Below, piece after piece: positions 36,131 to 47,895 of a stretch of DNA of 64,000 bases. The notes under the pieces are model-generated. The model worked only from the letters and a program-made list of their open reading frames with translations. It was not told where the DNA came from and did no database searches. Source of the DNA: Ahaetulla prasina. Its lineage: Eukaryota > Chordata > Lepidosauria > Squamata > Colubridae. The stretch covers positions 33,859,520-33,923,519 of the forward strand of contig NC_080546.1 of NCBI RefSeq assembly GCF_028640845.1, written 5' to 3'. Position 1 is the first letter of the stretch. The number at the start of each line of letters is the position of its first letter. The position numbers and the translations under genes were made by a program.

Positions 36131-36969
36131 CATATATACTCTAATATATATACATATATAATATATTTCTAAGCATCGTTTTACTCTTAAATTCCCCACC
36201 CCAATTCTTTTTTTCCTTTTCCTTTTTGCAAATTAGGTCAGCCTTTTTCCTCCCAATCTTTCAGGGAATGATAAAACGGATGCGAGGAAATCTCGTGGGT
36301 CTCTGGTCTACATTTTTTTGCATACTGATCTGAAAGAGAGGAGCAAATAACAATAGAGAAAGGCAGACATACTGGGTCTGAACTGGAAAGACAGAGCTGC
36401 AGCTGAATCATTGATTTGAAATAAAATGCACAGATCAATGCATTATACTTACTATATATGTGTGGTTTTGTGTGTGACCAATGTAAAATTTAAACAACAT
36501 GCTGAGGCTGTACGTTCACTTGCTTATTGTCAAGCTCTAGCTGATAAATAATAAATAAAACAAAGGCAATTAAAAAATAGCTAATACAATAAAATTCCTA
36601 TTGAAAGCAAATACATTATTATTTAGCTTGGCCTAAGAGATAATAAAAATGTAACTAATTTTCAAAAAGTCAGGAGGATAACAATTGGACATATTTCTCT
36701 AGGAAGACACTTCCATATAGCAGGAACCACTCTCTCCATGTCCTTACCCCATGAACCTCAGAAAGGACATAATATCAGAATGCCTTTTTACGATGGTTAA
36801 AGTGAGCGTGCAGATTTCTGTTCTGTTAAGGCATCACCTGATATAAATTGCTGCTGCACCATACACAATTCTAAATGGGGCGAATAGCCAACAACCTTTC
36901 AGAATCTGTGGAACAACTTAGAAGCAGATTTTATACTGCAGGGTATGAAATGCGTTTGACCCACAAACA
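36131..36969. other. Unique DNA
   Basis: No supported feature. Confidence 0.5.
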
Positions 36970-36977
36970 GTCTAGTG

Positions 36978-37071
36978 CAGGGGTGTCCAGACTTGGCAAC
37001 TTTAAGACTTGTGGACTTCAACTCCCAGAATTCCTCAGCCAGCTGAAAGTTGCCAAGTTTGGACACGCCTC
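36978..37071. mobile_element. hAT MITE, 94 bp
   Basis: CAGGGGTGTCCAGACTTGGC at the left is inverted at the right (GCCAAGTTTGGACACGCCTC). A perfect 8-bp duplication GTCTAGTG lies at 36970-36977 and 37072-37079. The core is GACTTGTGGACTTCAACTCC. Confidence 0.92.
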
Positions 37072-37079
37072 GTCTAGTG

Positions 37080-38304
37080 ACTGAATTTTACATAATCTAT
37101 AATTTCCAGATTATCTCCAAAGATAGCGCCATATTGAGCAGATTGTAGAAGTCTAACCATGTGGTGAACATGAGTTCCTGGGCAATTTATTATGAGATAT
37201 CCAAGTACAAGAAGAGTTGTAATGGAAGTATCACTAAAACTCAGAAGAAGGTCCCCCGGATTAACAGTTTCTATCTGGTATTTAAGCAGGAGTATAGAAA
37301 GACTCTCAAATCATAGAACCACTCCTTCAAGAAAGTGTGACCCATTCAATACCCAGAAACTCAAATAAATGTTTGGGCGCCAAATGCCCCAATGTTGTTA
37401 TTCTTATAATGGTTGGTTAAACAGTCGGGCAGGTGTTTAGTGCGGATTTGACATTTTGGACTACCAGTCCTTCCATCGGATAATTTTTTATCTACAAAGA
37501 AACTTACACACATTTTTTGGTGTGCTTGTTAGCGCTTTGTTTCATCCTTCTTTCCTTAATACAACCAATTTGGTTGGTCTTTTCCCCATAACCCTAACCT
37601 TCTTTTCTATTCCAGACAACTCTACCTCTTTTCATCTTCCTCCAATTTGCCCCATATTTCTCCCTATTGTACTGTCTCCAATTGTGTGCCACCCAAATTG
37701 CTTGTCTTTCTTCCACTGTAATCTTTCTCTTGTTGTTTTTCGACTCTTTCTAATATTTGAACTAAAACTTTCTTGTCTCTTCCCTTCAAACCCAATCTGC
37801 TAAATCCTAGAGACCTGACTATTCCTTGCCAACAAATCCTGAACCTAAAATTAAATCCCCACACTGGGCTTTGTATATTGCCAATTGTTTAAAAAAAGAA
37901 AAAAATTATAAAGATCATTTAAAATGATCAAACCATTATGTTCCAAAGTGTGAATTTCACTTCAAATTTCACTTCTGTCATTTGCCTAAAGTTCAAGCTG
38001 TACAGAAGGAACAAGTTGGCATTCATTTGTTGTTTTTGTCAAATCTGACAATATCTATTAATAAGACATTTGATCATAACTTGCCTTTTCAGATTCCCAA
38101 ATGCAGCTGGAACCTGTTTTGTTTTTGTTTATAGCCTAGGCCCTTAATTTGCACTTGATTATACCCAGTCTTTTTAGGCAGTTAGGCCAAATGCTGGAAG
38201 ATCCTAAATGCTGGCAACTCTCACAGAAATCCTAATTTCTGAACAATGTTATAATTATTGTATTCCAAGAAGATTAGCATAATAAAAGGAACACTTATGG
38301 CAGA
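37080..38304. other. Unique DNA
   Basis: The plus frame 37456-37803 (115 codons, Phe/Leu/Pro-rich) comes from pyrimidine-rich DNA and shows no domain. Confidence 0.5.
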
Positions 38305-38475
38305 ATATCAGAAGGAGTCTGGTAGCACCTTTTTCGGACTAACAAATTTTTATTAAAGCACATAAGCTTTTGTGAACTACAACTCACTTCATCAGATGCT
38401 ATAGCTCACAAAAGCTTATGGCTTTTAATAAAATGTGTTAGTATGAAAAAGTGCTACCATGCTCCTGATTTTTGG
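38305..38475. repeat. Inverted-repeat element of about 170 bp
   Basis: The left arm (about 38305-38392) contains GGTAGCACCTTTTTC, ACATAAGCTTTTGTGA and CATCAGATG. The right arm (about 38400-38475) contains the reverse complements (CACAAAAGCTTATG, GAAAAAGTGCTACCA). Similar 'agtagcacc...ataagctttcgtg...catcagatg' repeats are common in reptile genomes. I do not name the superfamily. Confidence 0.78.
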
Positions 38476-38679
38476 CTACAAAAATCCTACAATGTCTATT
38501 ATGGCAAAATAAAACCAGATTGTGAGGAGGGAAAAATTCCTTTTGGCCATAATCAATTTTCATACTATTAGCTGGAATAAAGCTTCACAGTTTTGCACTC
38601 CTTTTCAGTACATTTATCTTAGTTCTCTCTTCTCCAACTTTTTTGTTCTCATGGGCATTCTTGGAATTGTCAAATATTT

Positions 38680-38830
38680 ATTTATTTTGTTTGTCAAACA
38701 TATACAAGATAGCAGGTATAGGTATAAACATAAACAAAAACAAAGGAAATAAGTACAGATAAATGGGGAAAGTAAGACAGGGATGTTAGGTACGCTGGTG
38801 CGCTTATGCACGCACTATCTTGCTGTGTCT
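38680..38830 (-). mobile_element. CR1-clade LINE 3' tail, minus strand
   Basis: TATTTATTTTGTTTGTCAAA then AGCAGGTATAGGTATAAACA and GCGCTTATGCACGCAC match the reversed tail at 35340-35480. About 150 bp. Confidence 0.7.
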
Positions 38831-39257
38831 TTTACAAAATGGTTTGAACATGTCCAGGCAGAAAGTTGCACAAAAATCTCGGTATACCAAAATGTGACTT
38901 CCTTTGTAGCACCCCTTCCTTAGGATGTTTCTTGCTATCCCTTGGTAGATCAGTATGTAAAATAATTAGCTGAATTAAGTCCCATTTGGACTCCAGAAGC
39001 AGTCTTGGGAATGGTGCTAAAAGCTAGTGCTTTGCTTTGCAGCAATGCCACCTTCTTCTTCTTAAAAATAAAAAATATCTCTACCTCTGCACCAGGGTGT
39101 TCCCATTGTAAAACAGGAAACATGGAAGTTAGCCATAGGCAAATTGTCATATGCCAGATGTCATATGAAACCCTTCACTGAATAAAAATATTCCAAAATT
39201 CAGACTGTTCATATATATGATATGAACATCTTTTAAATCTTTGCAGCAATTTTTGGG
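38831..39257. other. Unique DNA
   Basis: No supported feature. Confidence 0.5.
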
Positions 39258-39258
39258 A

Positions 39259-39291
<33 letters not shown>

Positions 39292-39330
39292 CCATTCACT
39301 CCATTCCATTCAATCCAATTCAATCAATCA
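39258..39330 (+). repeat. (CT)n microsatellite and CATTC-rich run
   Basis: (TC)n at about 39258-39286 followed by degenerate (CCATT)n to about 39330. Confidence 0.9.
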
Positions 39331-41760
39331 TATATCCAAATACACTTAGCCTTTTTCTCATGCTTTCTTTCTGCTCTCTGCATATATATTAAGCAGAAGA
39401 GTTGCTCCTTCAGGCTCTCTGTATCCAAAGCTATAACCTTGAGCTTTGGAAACCATAGCTTGTTGCTTTTCCCACACCATGTTCTCTCTCCTTGATTGAC
39501 ATCAAGTCTACTTAGGAAATGCTGTGAACAAGAAGTAACAATTTCACTGCCCTCTCCAAGTAGTTGCCCTATACAATTCCTGCAGCAGAACCCCCACTGA
39601 ATAGAAAGGAACAAAAGAAAAGAAAAACCCAGTAGCCTGATGTTTTGCATAGGTTGGTTTGTGCTGTAGAAAAGAAGGAACATAACAAAACTCTTGTTAA
39701 TTTCACCCCAGGTTATGGGAGTAAGAAGGCACTCATGCTAGTATTTTCTTAAAACTCACAGGAATGAAAAGCACTTACAAAAGAGTTTCTTCCAAAGGGA
39801 AATCAGAGCCATGACATCTCAAAACAACAACAAACTTTGCAGGAGTTTTAACCACAAGCAGATAAAAGGAAATAAATCAGGTCAGCTTTTCAACACTGTT
39901 AGTGTGGGAAGAAAGAGATCTGGCACAACTTTCAAACTGGCACAGAATCCTTATGTAAATTAACCATAGTTAATGTTAACCTCAGTTTATTGAGCCAAAC
40001 AATACTTTAAAGTACATTTTTTTCTCAAGTAAGAAAAGGCAAGGTTATGAATCTTTGCAATAGGCTGGGTTTGTTATTATCTCAACAGACTACAGTTTTG
40101 TCATGATGTCTAAGTATAGTAAAATAGAATACTAAACTATACAAAGAGAAACTCCCTAGAATCTAGATTCATACAGTTAAATAAATGCATGGCATATCTA
40201 TTTCAATTTATCCAGTTGCTGAATGGAAGTTTTCATATGTAGAAAATATTTAATGATTAAAATGGGGAGCTGTCATAGCAATTGAAAGGAGGAAAAAAGT
40301 TACTGTACTATTACTCTAGTATAAAATAATTCTTATGCATCTAATAAGCTTGCACATTGCTCAGCACTTAAAAAGAAGTGTTGAGTGTTTAATTTATCTT
40401 TAAAAAATAAAGATACATGAGGGAGAAGATAAAATAAACAAAAGCAATCCAAGTTGCAAACTAATCTGGAATGTATGCATCCATTGGCAAATAGAAGGAC
40501 AAATTAACTTTTATCAAAAATAAAAAATAAAACAAAGCTGTACTCATCATGGATGTCCCTAGGATGGAGGTGTTGCTCAAAAAAGGCAAAAAGGGATAGC
40601 CATAATGCACAAAAAGAGGGTGGATCTTTAATTGCCTAGTTGCGGTTGAAGTTTTGACTTCTTTGACTTCCCCTCCTCATGGACATTTTAATAGTGCCTC
40701 CTGTGGGTCATGTGTCACACATGTCCAATACATGAAACTGGAGCACAGCCAGAAATTGCTACCTAATGAATTATCAGTAGCACTTGTGGGATATTATTGA
40801 TCAAATATTAAATGATTAGTAGGAAATATCTAGCCTTAGTCCAGAGCCTGATTTAGTCCTTCCCTGACAAATAAATAATGATACTGATAATGCCATTGCT
40901 TAACCAGCTTTCTCTAGTCATCTCCAGAATGACTTCTAATGTTGTTTGGGAATTCCAAGAACTGCAATCCAAAGCAGGTGGAAGATTGAGGAAGCATATT
41001 CATATTTTAGAAGCAAAGAACTCATCGTCCAAAATGTTCTTGTTTATAGTTTGGAAGACCCACATACAAAAGTGGAACAATCTAAATAAATCGTATAGAG
41101 GCTTATTTCATGGTGAGAGGAGGATAAATTTAAGTTTTATTGCAGTCTATTGCCAGTATAATTATAGCAATTTTGCACTACAACTATTATTTTTAAAAAA
41201 ATACTCTATGGCTATTTTGGTTTAAGAAGTAAATGTGAATTAAACAAAAAAAATAATGTTAATATGTGTACAGTCCTAAATATTTTACTAAATTAATTTT
41301 GTTACGATTAACAATGTATCTTTTATAACTTCTATATAAAAATACATGATGATAAGCAGGTATGTGATATACTATGTGACTTTCATAAGACATATTTGAA
41401 TTTAATGCTCCATATGTTATGAGAAAAACTGATGTTTGCTCATTTCACAGCCATGTTCTTAGGAAAGATGTTTTACTTCTAGGAATTTCTATTTGGTATA
41501 AATTCTGCAAGAACCTTAATAAATGTCATGTGTAAGCAATATGATATTACTTTAACAAACGTAAATAGGGGTGGGGGAAAGAAAGAAAAACAATTCATGG
41601 ACCCAGCTATGAATGTGGTCAATATATTTATTTTCCTTTTCGTTAGCAAATGAAGAGGATCCTCAAATTTTATTTGATGTTATCTCTGAGTAACTTCAAA
41701 AAATTTTTCCTCCAAGACAGTAGAAGCCTGTAAAACTTTAATAAAATACTTATTTAAATG
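39331..41760. other. Unique AT-rich DNA
   Basis: 2.4 kb without recognised feature. The frames 39324-39683 (minus) and 40878-41225 (plus, 115 codons) show no known domain or signal peptide. Confidence 0.5.
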
Positions 41761-41785
41761 TCATAGTTGTTAGGTTCTGTCAAGC

Positions 41786-41829
41786 CATATGATCAATAGA
41801 AGTCATAGCTGACTCCTATTGATCATATG
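41786..41829. repeat. Perfect 14-bp inverted repeat, 16-nt loop
   Basis: CATATGATCAATAG at 41786-41799 is the exact reverse complement of CTATTGATCATATG at 41816-41829. It lies in a stretch (41760-42090) that may be an old LINE remnant. It is too short a stem to name. Confidence 0.75.
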
Positions 41830-42109
41830 GTGAAAGCTCTTCAAGTTAACCTATCGCTCACCTTATTATGCAATTCCTGCAGGGGCATTTGTGTGACTCC
41901 TAATATTCTGCTTTTCTATCCCATGAGCCATCAGCAGTTTCTTCTTCTGGCTATCTTGTCCAGCATTATAATCTTTTCATAGATGCTTCAGTTCTCATGA
42001 TGTGTCCAATGTATGACTGTTTTTGTTTCATGCTTCTTTTATTCCCACCTTTAGTTTTTCTAGACTTGTAGGCCATATAATATAATATATTCAGTGGATA
42101 CTCATTTTC

Positions 42110-42262
42110 CAATGGTAGCAATAGCAATAGCACTTATATACCGCTTCATAGTGCTTTACAGCCCTCTTTAAGCGGTTTTACAGAGTCAGCATATTGCTCC
42201 CAACAATCTGGGTCCTCATTTTACCAACTTCGGAAGGATGGAAGGCTAAGTCAACCTTAGTG
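42110..42262 (-). mobile_element. tRNA-family SINE, 3' part, minus strand
   Basis: The reversed tail GGTAGCAATAGCAATAGCAC then ATACCGCTTCATAGTGCTTT and the family words GGGTCCTCATTTTACC and GGAAGGATGGAAGG. The tRNA head is missing. Confidence 0.82.
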
Positions 42263-42738
42263 CTAAGTGCTAAGTAAATTCTCTTCTTTCTGAAATTTCT
42301 GGTTATTTAAACATTCTGTATAAAAAATATAAAAATAATTTGAGTTTGGTCATTTGTGCTTAAAATGAGAACTCTGGGTTGATTTGTTCCATGATTAAAT
42401 CATCCATTTGTTTTCTTGGCTGTCCTTATTCTCAGGTCTAACACCAAAGTTCAAAAGCATCAACAGTCCTCCTATTCTGATTCTTCAAAGTTCAATTTCC
42501 ATTCAAAGCCACCAGGAATATATCAGCCCTCTCAGATAAACTACATCGGAAAAAGGACTAGATGAACTAATTCTACTTTAGTGTAAGGCCACATGAATGG
42601 AATCTTTCAAGTCTGAACGTAAAAGCTCCTTGCCACTACTCGATCCATTTGTATACTCTGTGCATACATTCCCAATGTTCTTTCTTCATTCCTCCCAAGC
42701 ATACCCACAAGTAATATCCTCTGCATAGTAGGACTTGG
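42263..42738. other. Unique DNA
   Basis: No supported feature. Confidence 0.5.
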
Positions 42739-42746
42739 GGGAAGAC

Positions 42747-42951
42747 CAGTGGTGGATTTCTACCAGTTCGGATGAACTGGTAGTGGTGGCGGTGGGAGGC
42801 TCTGCCCACCCACCCGGACATCATCACGGACACTCTGAGCATGTGCAGAAGGTTTTGTGCATGCACAAAAGTGCCACATGTGAGCAAAGCGAGAGTGTGC
42901 GTATGCTCCCGATTCCAAACAGGTAGCAAAGGTAAGTGGGACCCACTACTG
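42747..42951. mobile_element. hAT-type MITE
   Basis: Ends CAGTGGTGGATTTC and GACCCACTACTG. The 8-mers GGGAAGAC (42739-42746) and GGGAGGAC (42952-42959) differ at one base. The minus-strand frame 42636-42992 crosses the element and is a chance frame. Confidence 0.88.
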
Positions 42952-43208
42952 GGGAGGACTAAATTTATTACAAATGAATCATTAGGTAACATCTCAAGTA
43001 TCCCACTCCTAATCCATTAAAAAGTCTTGGTAAAAACCAGAACGTTAAACTAGTTTTGATGGGATTTTAATGAGAGGGAAGAGCTGTTTTGGTACCGGGC
43101 AACCAAGATACTTGGAAAATTGAAGCAGAAGTTATATCCTTCTTCTGAGACTTGGAATTAAGGAGAATAATTAATCATCTTCCCTTTGGTTATGAATGTC
43201 TTGTAAGG

Positions 43209-43294
43209 CAGGGGTCTCCAACCTTGGCAACTTTAAGCCTGGAGGACTTTAACTCCCAGAATTCCACAGGAATTGCCAAGCTTGGAGACCCCTG
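43209..43294. mobile_element. hAT MITE, 86 bp
   Basis: CAGGGGTCTCCAACCTTGGC is inverted at the right as GCCAAGCTTGGAGACCCCTG. A perfect 8-bp duplication TTGTAAGG lies at 43201-43208 and 43295-43302. It is the smallest complete member of this family here. Confidence 0.93.
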
Positions 43295-43302
43295 TTGTAA
43301 GG

Positions 43303-44916
43303 GACTTTGAATGCCCCAAACAGAACATTGGTTTGAAACTCTAGCCCATCACTTTCTCAGGATGTCATGGAAACACAATGATGAATGAGATAAGTAGAAT
43401 CATGTCTCTGTCTCTGTGTGAAATATTCTATTTATATTAAGAATAGAAATACAGTTAGGTGAGTCTCTTGGGAATCTGGCTTTTAAGGAGCTCTATAATG
43501 TATCAGACCAAAGAGTAGTTGAATCAATAGTTGGAAATTAAAGCTGGTGAATTTTAAATTCAATCTAAGGCAAAAATCTTTAATGGTGAATATAATTAAC
43601 TATTCAGACTGTTTACCAGGGAAGGATTAAATTATTTATTATTTATTCATTTAACTATGATTAGACACTTTGTTAAAAGATGTGGTTTCATCCATTAGAA
43701 AAAAATCAATGATTTTAATATCATAATGATAGCAAGTTGGTTATCTACATTTAAGTGATTCTTGTAGAAACAATTCCACTTGGAAGGCAGAACAGTGGGT
43801 CAGTTGTATAGATGTACATGTATTCCATCACACCTAGCTTGTGCAGGTGAAGTTGTTATAATGCTTATTTGGAAAATACAATTATTCCTTATTTTGCAGT
43901 GTGTGGTTCATCAGACAGAAAATGATAGCTATTTACCATAAAGTTTTCCCTTTTATTCCAGTTCATACATTTGATATACTGATGCTTTGGAAAAATAGTG
44001 GTTGTAGCAGTGATAATGTTCTAGTATGTTGTTTTAGCTAATTAATACTGAATATGCCAACCATGGTAATTAATGCACATCTGGAAATCTTCCTGTCAAG
44101 ATCTCCTAATTGTTATTTCTATTAAAATGATTTAAGCTAAGAAGTTGGCATTCTGCAAAGGGACATACCAATCACCGGCTGCTACCTTTATTTCTAGTGA
44201 TATATATCCGTTCCTCCAGATACATTCTTAGAAGGTTAAAAATGGCAGGCAGCTGAAGTCAAGGATTTATTTTGAAAATGTCTAATTATCCCACACCAAA
44301 AAGGAAAGGTAATCTCAAACCTAATTTGGAACATCCTGAAAAATCAGAGATGGGGATATATTGCTAATGGCTGTATTTTTCTGAGCATTTTGCCTTCTGT
44401 TAAATGACTGTTTTGTTGCGCTTTATGGGAATAAATATAGGGTTTTGCTTTGGGAATTCAGAACATATCTCTGTATTACATTGGTCAAGTTATTTATCTC
44501 TGAGTTTTGGTTTTTTAGAATTCAATCCTTTGTCTTCTATTTAAGTTCTTAGTAATGCTACTTCCTCACCCTCACGCTCCTAATCTTACAGCTTGCCTTC
44601 TGGGAAATCAACATTTTATGACTGCCCATACTCAGCCATCTGTTGAATGGGCAAATCCTGCCCCACTGGAGTACAGTATCCAAATTTAAAATGTCTCAGC
44701 TGGCTCAAACAGTTTGGAAAAATCTTTTTTTAGCTATCAATAGCACAGAAATCTTGAAATATCCTTATCTATGCAATGCAATGCCCTGCAATAAAGAGCT
44801 AGCCTTTTGTGAGCAAGTGAAATCAACTATATGGTTCACAGCAGTCATAACACAAGACTGGGCTACGCACGTTCATGCACAGTTCCTGCATTTCTGCTCT
44901 TCTCAATTTAGTAGTC
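43303..44916. other. Unique AT-rich DNA
   Basis: No supported feature. Confidence 0.5.
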
Positions 44917-44924
44917 ATAGATGG

Positions 44925-45123
44925 CAGTGGCGGGTTTCTATCGCTTCACCCCAGTTTGGGCGAACTGGTAGTGGCAGTAGCAGGAGGCTCCACCCACCCA
45001 CCCAGATGTCATCACAGATGCTCTGCGCATGTGCAGAAGCACTGCACATGAGTGAAGCATGCACGCGCATGTGCATGCTCCCAGTTCTGAACCAGTAGTG
45101 AAGGTAAGTGGCAGCCACTACTG
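44925..45123. mobile_element. hAT-type MITE
   Basis: Ends CAGTGGCGGGTTTC and GCAGCCACTACTG. A perfect 8-bp duplication ATAGATGG lies at 44917-44924 and 45124-45131. The 151-codon plus frame 44643-45098 runs into it and is not a gene. Confidence 0.92.
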
Positions 45124-45131
45124 ATAGATGG

Positions 45132-45524
45132 TACTATATTCACATCCCCAGACCATCCTTGTCTTGAATTTTATTTTAATTGTGAAAAAAATAAAAAAGA
45201 AGCAAGCATACTGCAAAGCAAAATCTTACACCTAATCTATGTTTCTAGTTCAATGGTTTAGAGTCTTAAATGGTTCGATAGGCAGAAAATAAAAATGGTG
45301 GATGGAAGCAGTCTAATGCTTTGTTTGAAAATAAATTTAACCTTTTTACCCATTTTTTTTAAGAAGGAAAAGTATGCATCTTAATATCTCAAGATAAAAA
45401 GATTTATTACAGTTTATCAAAAGTGCTATATGTATTGATTTCTGCTGAAATGTGTCTAAGTGTGAAGGAAGAGAGAAAGGACTTACCCATCTAGTAACAC
45501 ACCTCTATGTTATATAGAATTTTG
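45132..45524. other. Unique AT-rich DNA
   Basis: No supported feature. Confidence 0.45.
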
Positions 45525-45762
45525 TGCGCTGGATTACTGCAATGCATTCTACATGGGGCAACCCTTGAAGTCCATCCAGAAACTTCAAATGATTCTGAAT
45601 GCAGCAGTCCCTATGGTAATGGGAGGCCCTAGGTTTGCCCATGAAATACCTCAATTGTGTCACCTGTTTTGGCTTCCAATTTCCTTCTAGATACAATTCA
45701 ATGCACTGGTCATTACTTTAAAAGTCCTATTTGTACCCTATGACTATCATTAAGTGTAGTAC

Positions 45763-45942
45763 CTTATGATTCTTGATGAACGTACCTTTTCTTTTATGTA
45801 CACTGAGAACATATGCACCAAGACAAATTCCTTGTGTGTCCAATCACACTTGGCCAATAAAAAAATCTATTCTATTCTATTCTATTCTATTCTATTCTAT
45901 TCTATTCTATTCTATTCTATTCTATTCTATTCTATCCTATAT
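45763..45942 (+). mobile_element. CR1 LINE 3' end with (ATTCT)n
   Basis: ACCAAGACAAATTCCTTGTG, then CACACTTGGCCAATAAAAA, then (CTATT)n of about 14 units to 45938. It is the same tail as at 31165 (reverse), and lies inside the L2-like fragment. The 80- and 69-codon frames through the array are artefacts. Confidence 0.9.
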
Positions 45943-46083
45943 GGCACAATGCCAGGCTATCTATGGGACTGCTTTCCCCTAAGGACATCTATCCATCTTA
46001 CCAGGTGAAATAGGATGGAAATGCTCCTAGTCTCTTTCTCTAAATATTGTCATCTGCTAGGAGCTAGAAAGTGTCTCTTTTCC

Positions 46084-46613
46084 ATGACAGGGAGGAAAAC
46101 TATGGCGAATCTAGACAGCATACTAAAAAGCAGAGACATCACCCTGCCAACAAAAGTACATATAGTCAAGGCTATGGTATTCCCAGTTGCAATGTATGGC
46201 TGTGAAAGTTGGACCATAAGAAAGGCTCAGCACCAAAGAATTGAGACCTTTGAACTTTGGTGCTGGAGAAGACTCCTCCCTGGACTGCAAGGCGATCAAA
46301 CCCGTCAGTCCTAGAGGAGATCAACCTTCTGCTCTTTAGAAGCCCAGATCCTGAAGATGAAATTCAAATACTTTGGCCACCTAATGAGAAGGAAGGACTC
46401 ACTGGAGAAGAGCCTAATGCTGGGAACGATTGAGGACAAAAGAAGAAGGGGACGGCAGAGAATGAGGTGGCTGGATGGAGTCACTGAAGCAGGCGCCGTG
46501 AACTTAAATGGTCTCCGGGGAATGGTAGGGGACAGGAAGGCCTGGAGGAATTTATACATGGGGTTGCAATGTGTTGGACATGACTTTGCAACTAACAACA
46601 ACAACAACAAGGT
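46084..46613 (+). pseudogene. RTE/BovB-type LINE ORF2 C-terminal region
   Basis: The frames read ANLDSILKSRDITLPTKVHI, VAMYGCESWTIRKAQHQRIE and FELWCWRRLL. After a frameshift near 46310 come FKYFGHLMRRKDSLEKSLM, RRRGRQRMRWLDGVTEA and VGHDFAT. This is the region after the reverse transcriptase in BovB-type RTE elements. It ends in (CAA)n at about 46597-46612. Endonuclease and reverse transcriptase are absent (5' truncation). It lies inside the L2-like fragment. Confidence 0.88.
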
Positions 46614-46830
46614 TTTGAAGAACTGGCTTTTCTCCCAAGCATTGAAAGAAGACTAATTAATAACCCATGAGAATTGATTTGGCACCAGATTTTTAATGTT
46701 TTAAATGGTTGGGTTTTATAGCTTTAATGTGATTTTATAGGTATTTTAATTTAATATTTGGACCTGCCCAGCGATGGTGAAAGACAGGTGGGTAGGTAAA
46801 TGTTTTCAATAAAATAATAATAAAATAAAA

Positions 46831-47509
46831 TAGCCAAGGGGTTCCATTAGAGAAATTCTTTTTTTTTTCATATTTATCTTTAATTTCCAGAAAGGCAGCA
46901 CGTGTGAGACCTCTAATTCTCTCACCTACCAGAAGGAGAAGAAAGTGCCCCTAAAAGATTGGGGAAAGGTTGGATAATTACAGAAAAATTATGGGGAGGA
47001 GCCTTGAGACTACTAACCGTTTTCTCTATGAGTTCAGATACAAAAGCCTTCTCTCTGCTTTAGAAAGAACAAAATAAAAAACTCAATAATATTATATAGT
47101 GACAAGCCTACATCTGTCTTTAGACATGATTAGAGGCTGAAGATTCATATTTAATTTAAAATATATTTCTAACTCTTGAATTAACATCTTATATATTTAT
47201 TAGGATTTAACTTTCTTTAAAGGAATCCCTTCCCCACATATTTTTTTTGGTGGGGGAGGAATTAGGTAACAAATTGTGATGTTCTTCTCTTTGTCTTTAT
47301 TATCTGTAAGTTCATCTTTTGTGGGTGGCAAAACCTATAAAACCACATTAGACTTTGGCCTTGCTTTTCTCAGAGAAGGATCAGATTAAAGGATTCTTCT
47401 ACAGAAGGTTCTTTCTAGCATTCCATCCTAACTCAACAGCTCAACAGTTGCAATCAGTATCATTATTACAGTTAAAAATACAAATTGCCTGGGTTAGCAA
47501 TACATGAGT
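46831..47509. other. Unique AT-rich DNA
   Basis: No supported feature. Confidence 0.45.
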
Positions 47510-47605
47510 CCCAAAGGTGCTTTTCCAAGAGGCAAGTGGACATTCTTGGTTTTTTCCTTGAAAATGTTTCGTTTCTCATCGAAGGAGCTTCTTCAGTTCT
47601 GACTA
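47510..47605. mobile_element. Partial copy of the foldback family of 59768-60114
   Basis: CCCAAAGGTGCTTTTCCAAG, GTTTCGTTTCTCATCGAAGG and CTTCTTCAGTTCTGAC match the left arm of the element at 59768. Only one arm is present. Confidence 0.75.
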
Positions 47606-47679
47606 CATTTGTGTCAGGAACACCAAAGTGCTTTTGGATTGAAAGGATTGAACGGTGACATCAACATTGCCTTGGAGAC

Positions 47680-47895
47680 ATCCAGTTGCAGGCGCCTTTC
47701 ATGTCCTCGTTAAGTTGCCTACTGAAGTGATACCCCTCTATCTACTTGCAGTCACCCGCTTTCATACTTCTGGGTTGGCAGGAACTGGAGCATGTGACAG
47801 GAGTTCACCCCATTCTGCAGCAGCCACCAGGTCTTGAACGCAAATTTGCTGATCGTCAGCCCAGCATCCTAACCTCATGAACCACTGCACTCCTC
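47680..47895 (-). mobile_element. Old Sauria-type SINE, minus strand
   Basis: TTGCCTACTGAAGTGATACC, TCTACTTGCAGTCACCCG and GGGTTGGCAGGAACTGG correspond to the body of the copies at 2938 and 23968. The B-box position reads AGGTCTTGAAC. The 3' tail has been lost or has diverged. Confidence 0.65.

Larger units (their letters stand above)
45525..46830 (+). mobile_element. L2-like LINE fragment interrupted by CR1 and BovB pieces
   Basis: Three separate blocks read as one L2-like LINE. 45525-45755 gives LDYCNAFYMGQPL-like and LKSIQKLQMILNAAVPMVMG motifs with frame breaks. 45943-46080 gives a block starting MAQCQAIYGTAFP. 46613-46830 gives KNWLFSQALKED, the C end, and a 3' UTR ending in AATAAAATAATAATAAAATA. 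The gaps are filled by other LINEs, described separately. Confidence 0.65.

Noticed and set aside
37456..37864. Plus-strand 115-codon hydrophobic frame as a membrane protein
   Set aside because: Pyrimidine-rich DNA gives Phe/Leu/Pro by composition. No start context, splice sites or family support.
40878..41225. 115-codon plus-strand frame
   Set aside because: No domain, and AT-rich codon content like the non-coding flanks.
44643..45098. A 151-codon plus-strand frame
   Set aside because: It runs from unique DNA into a hAT MITE with an 8-bp duplication and has no domain.
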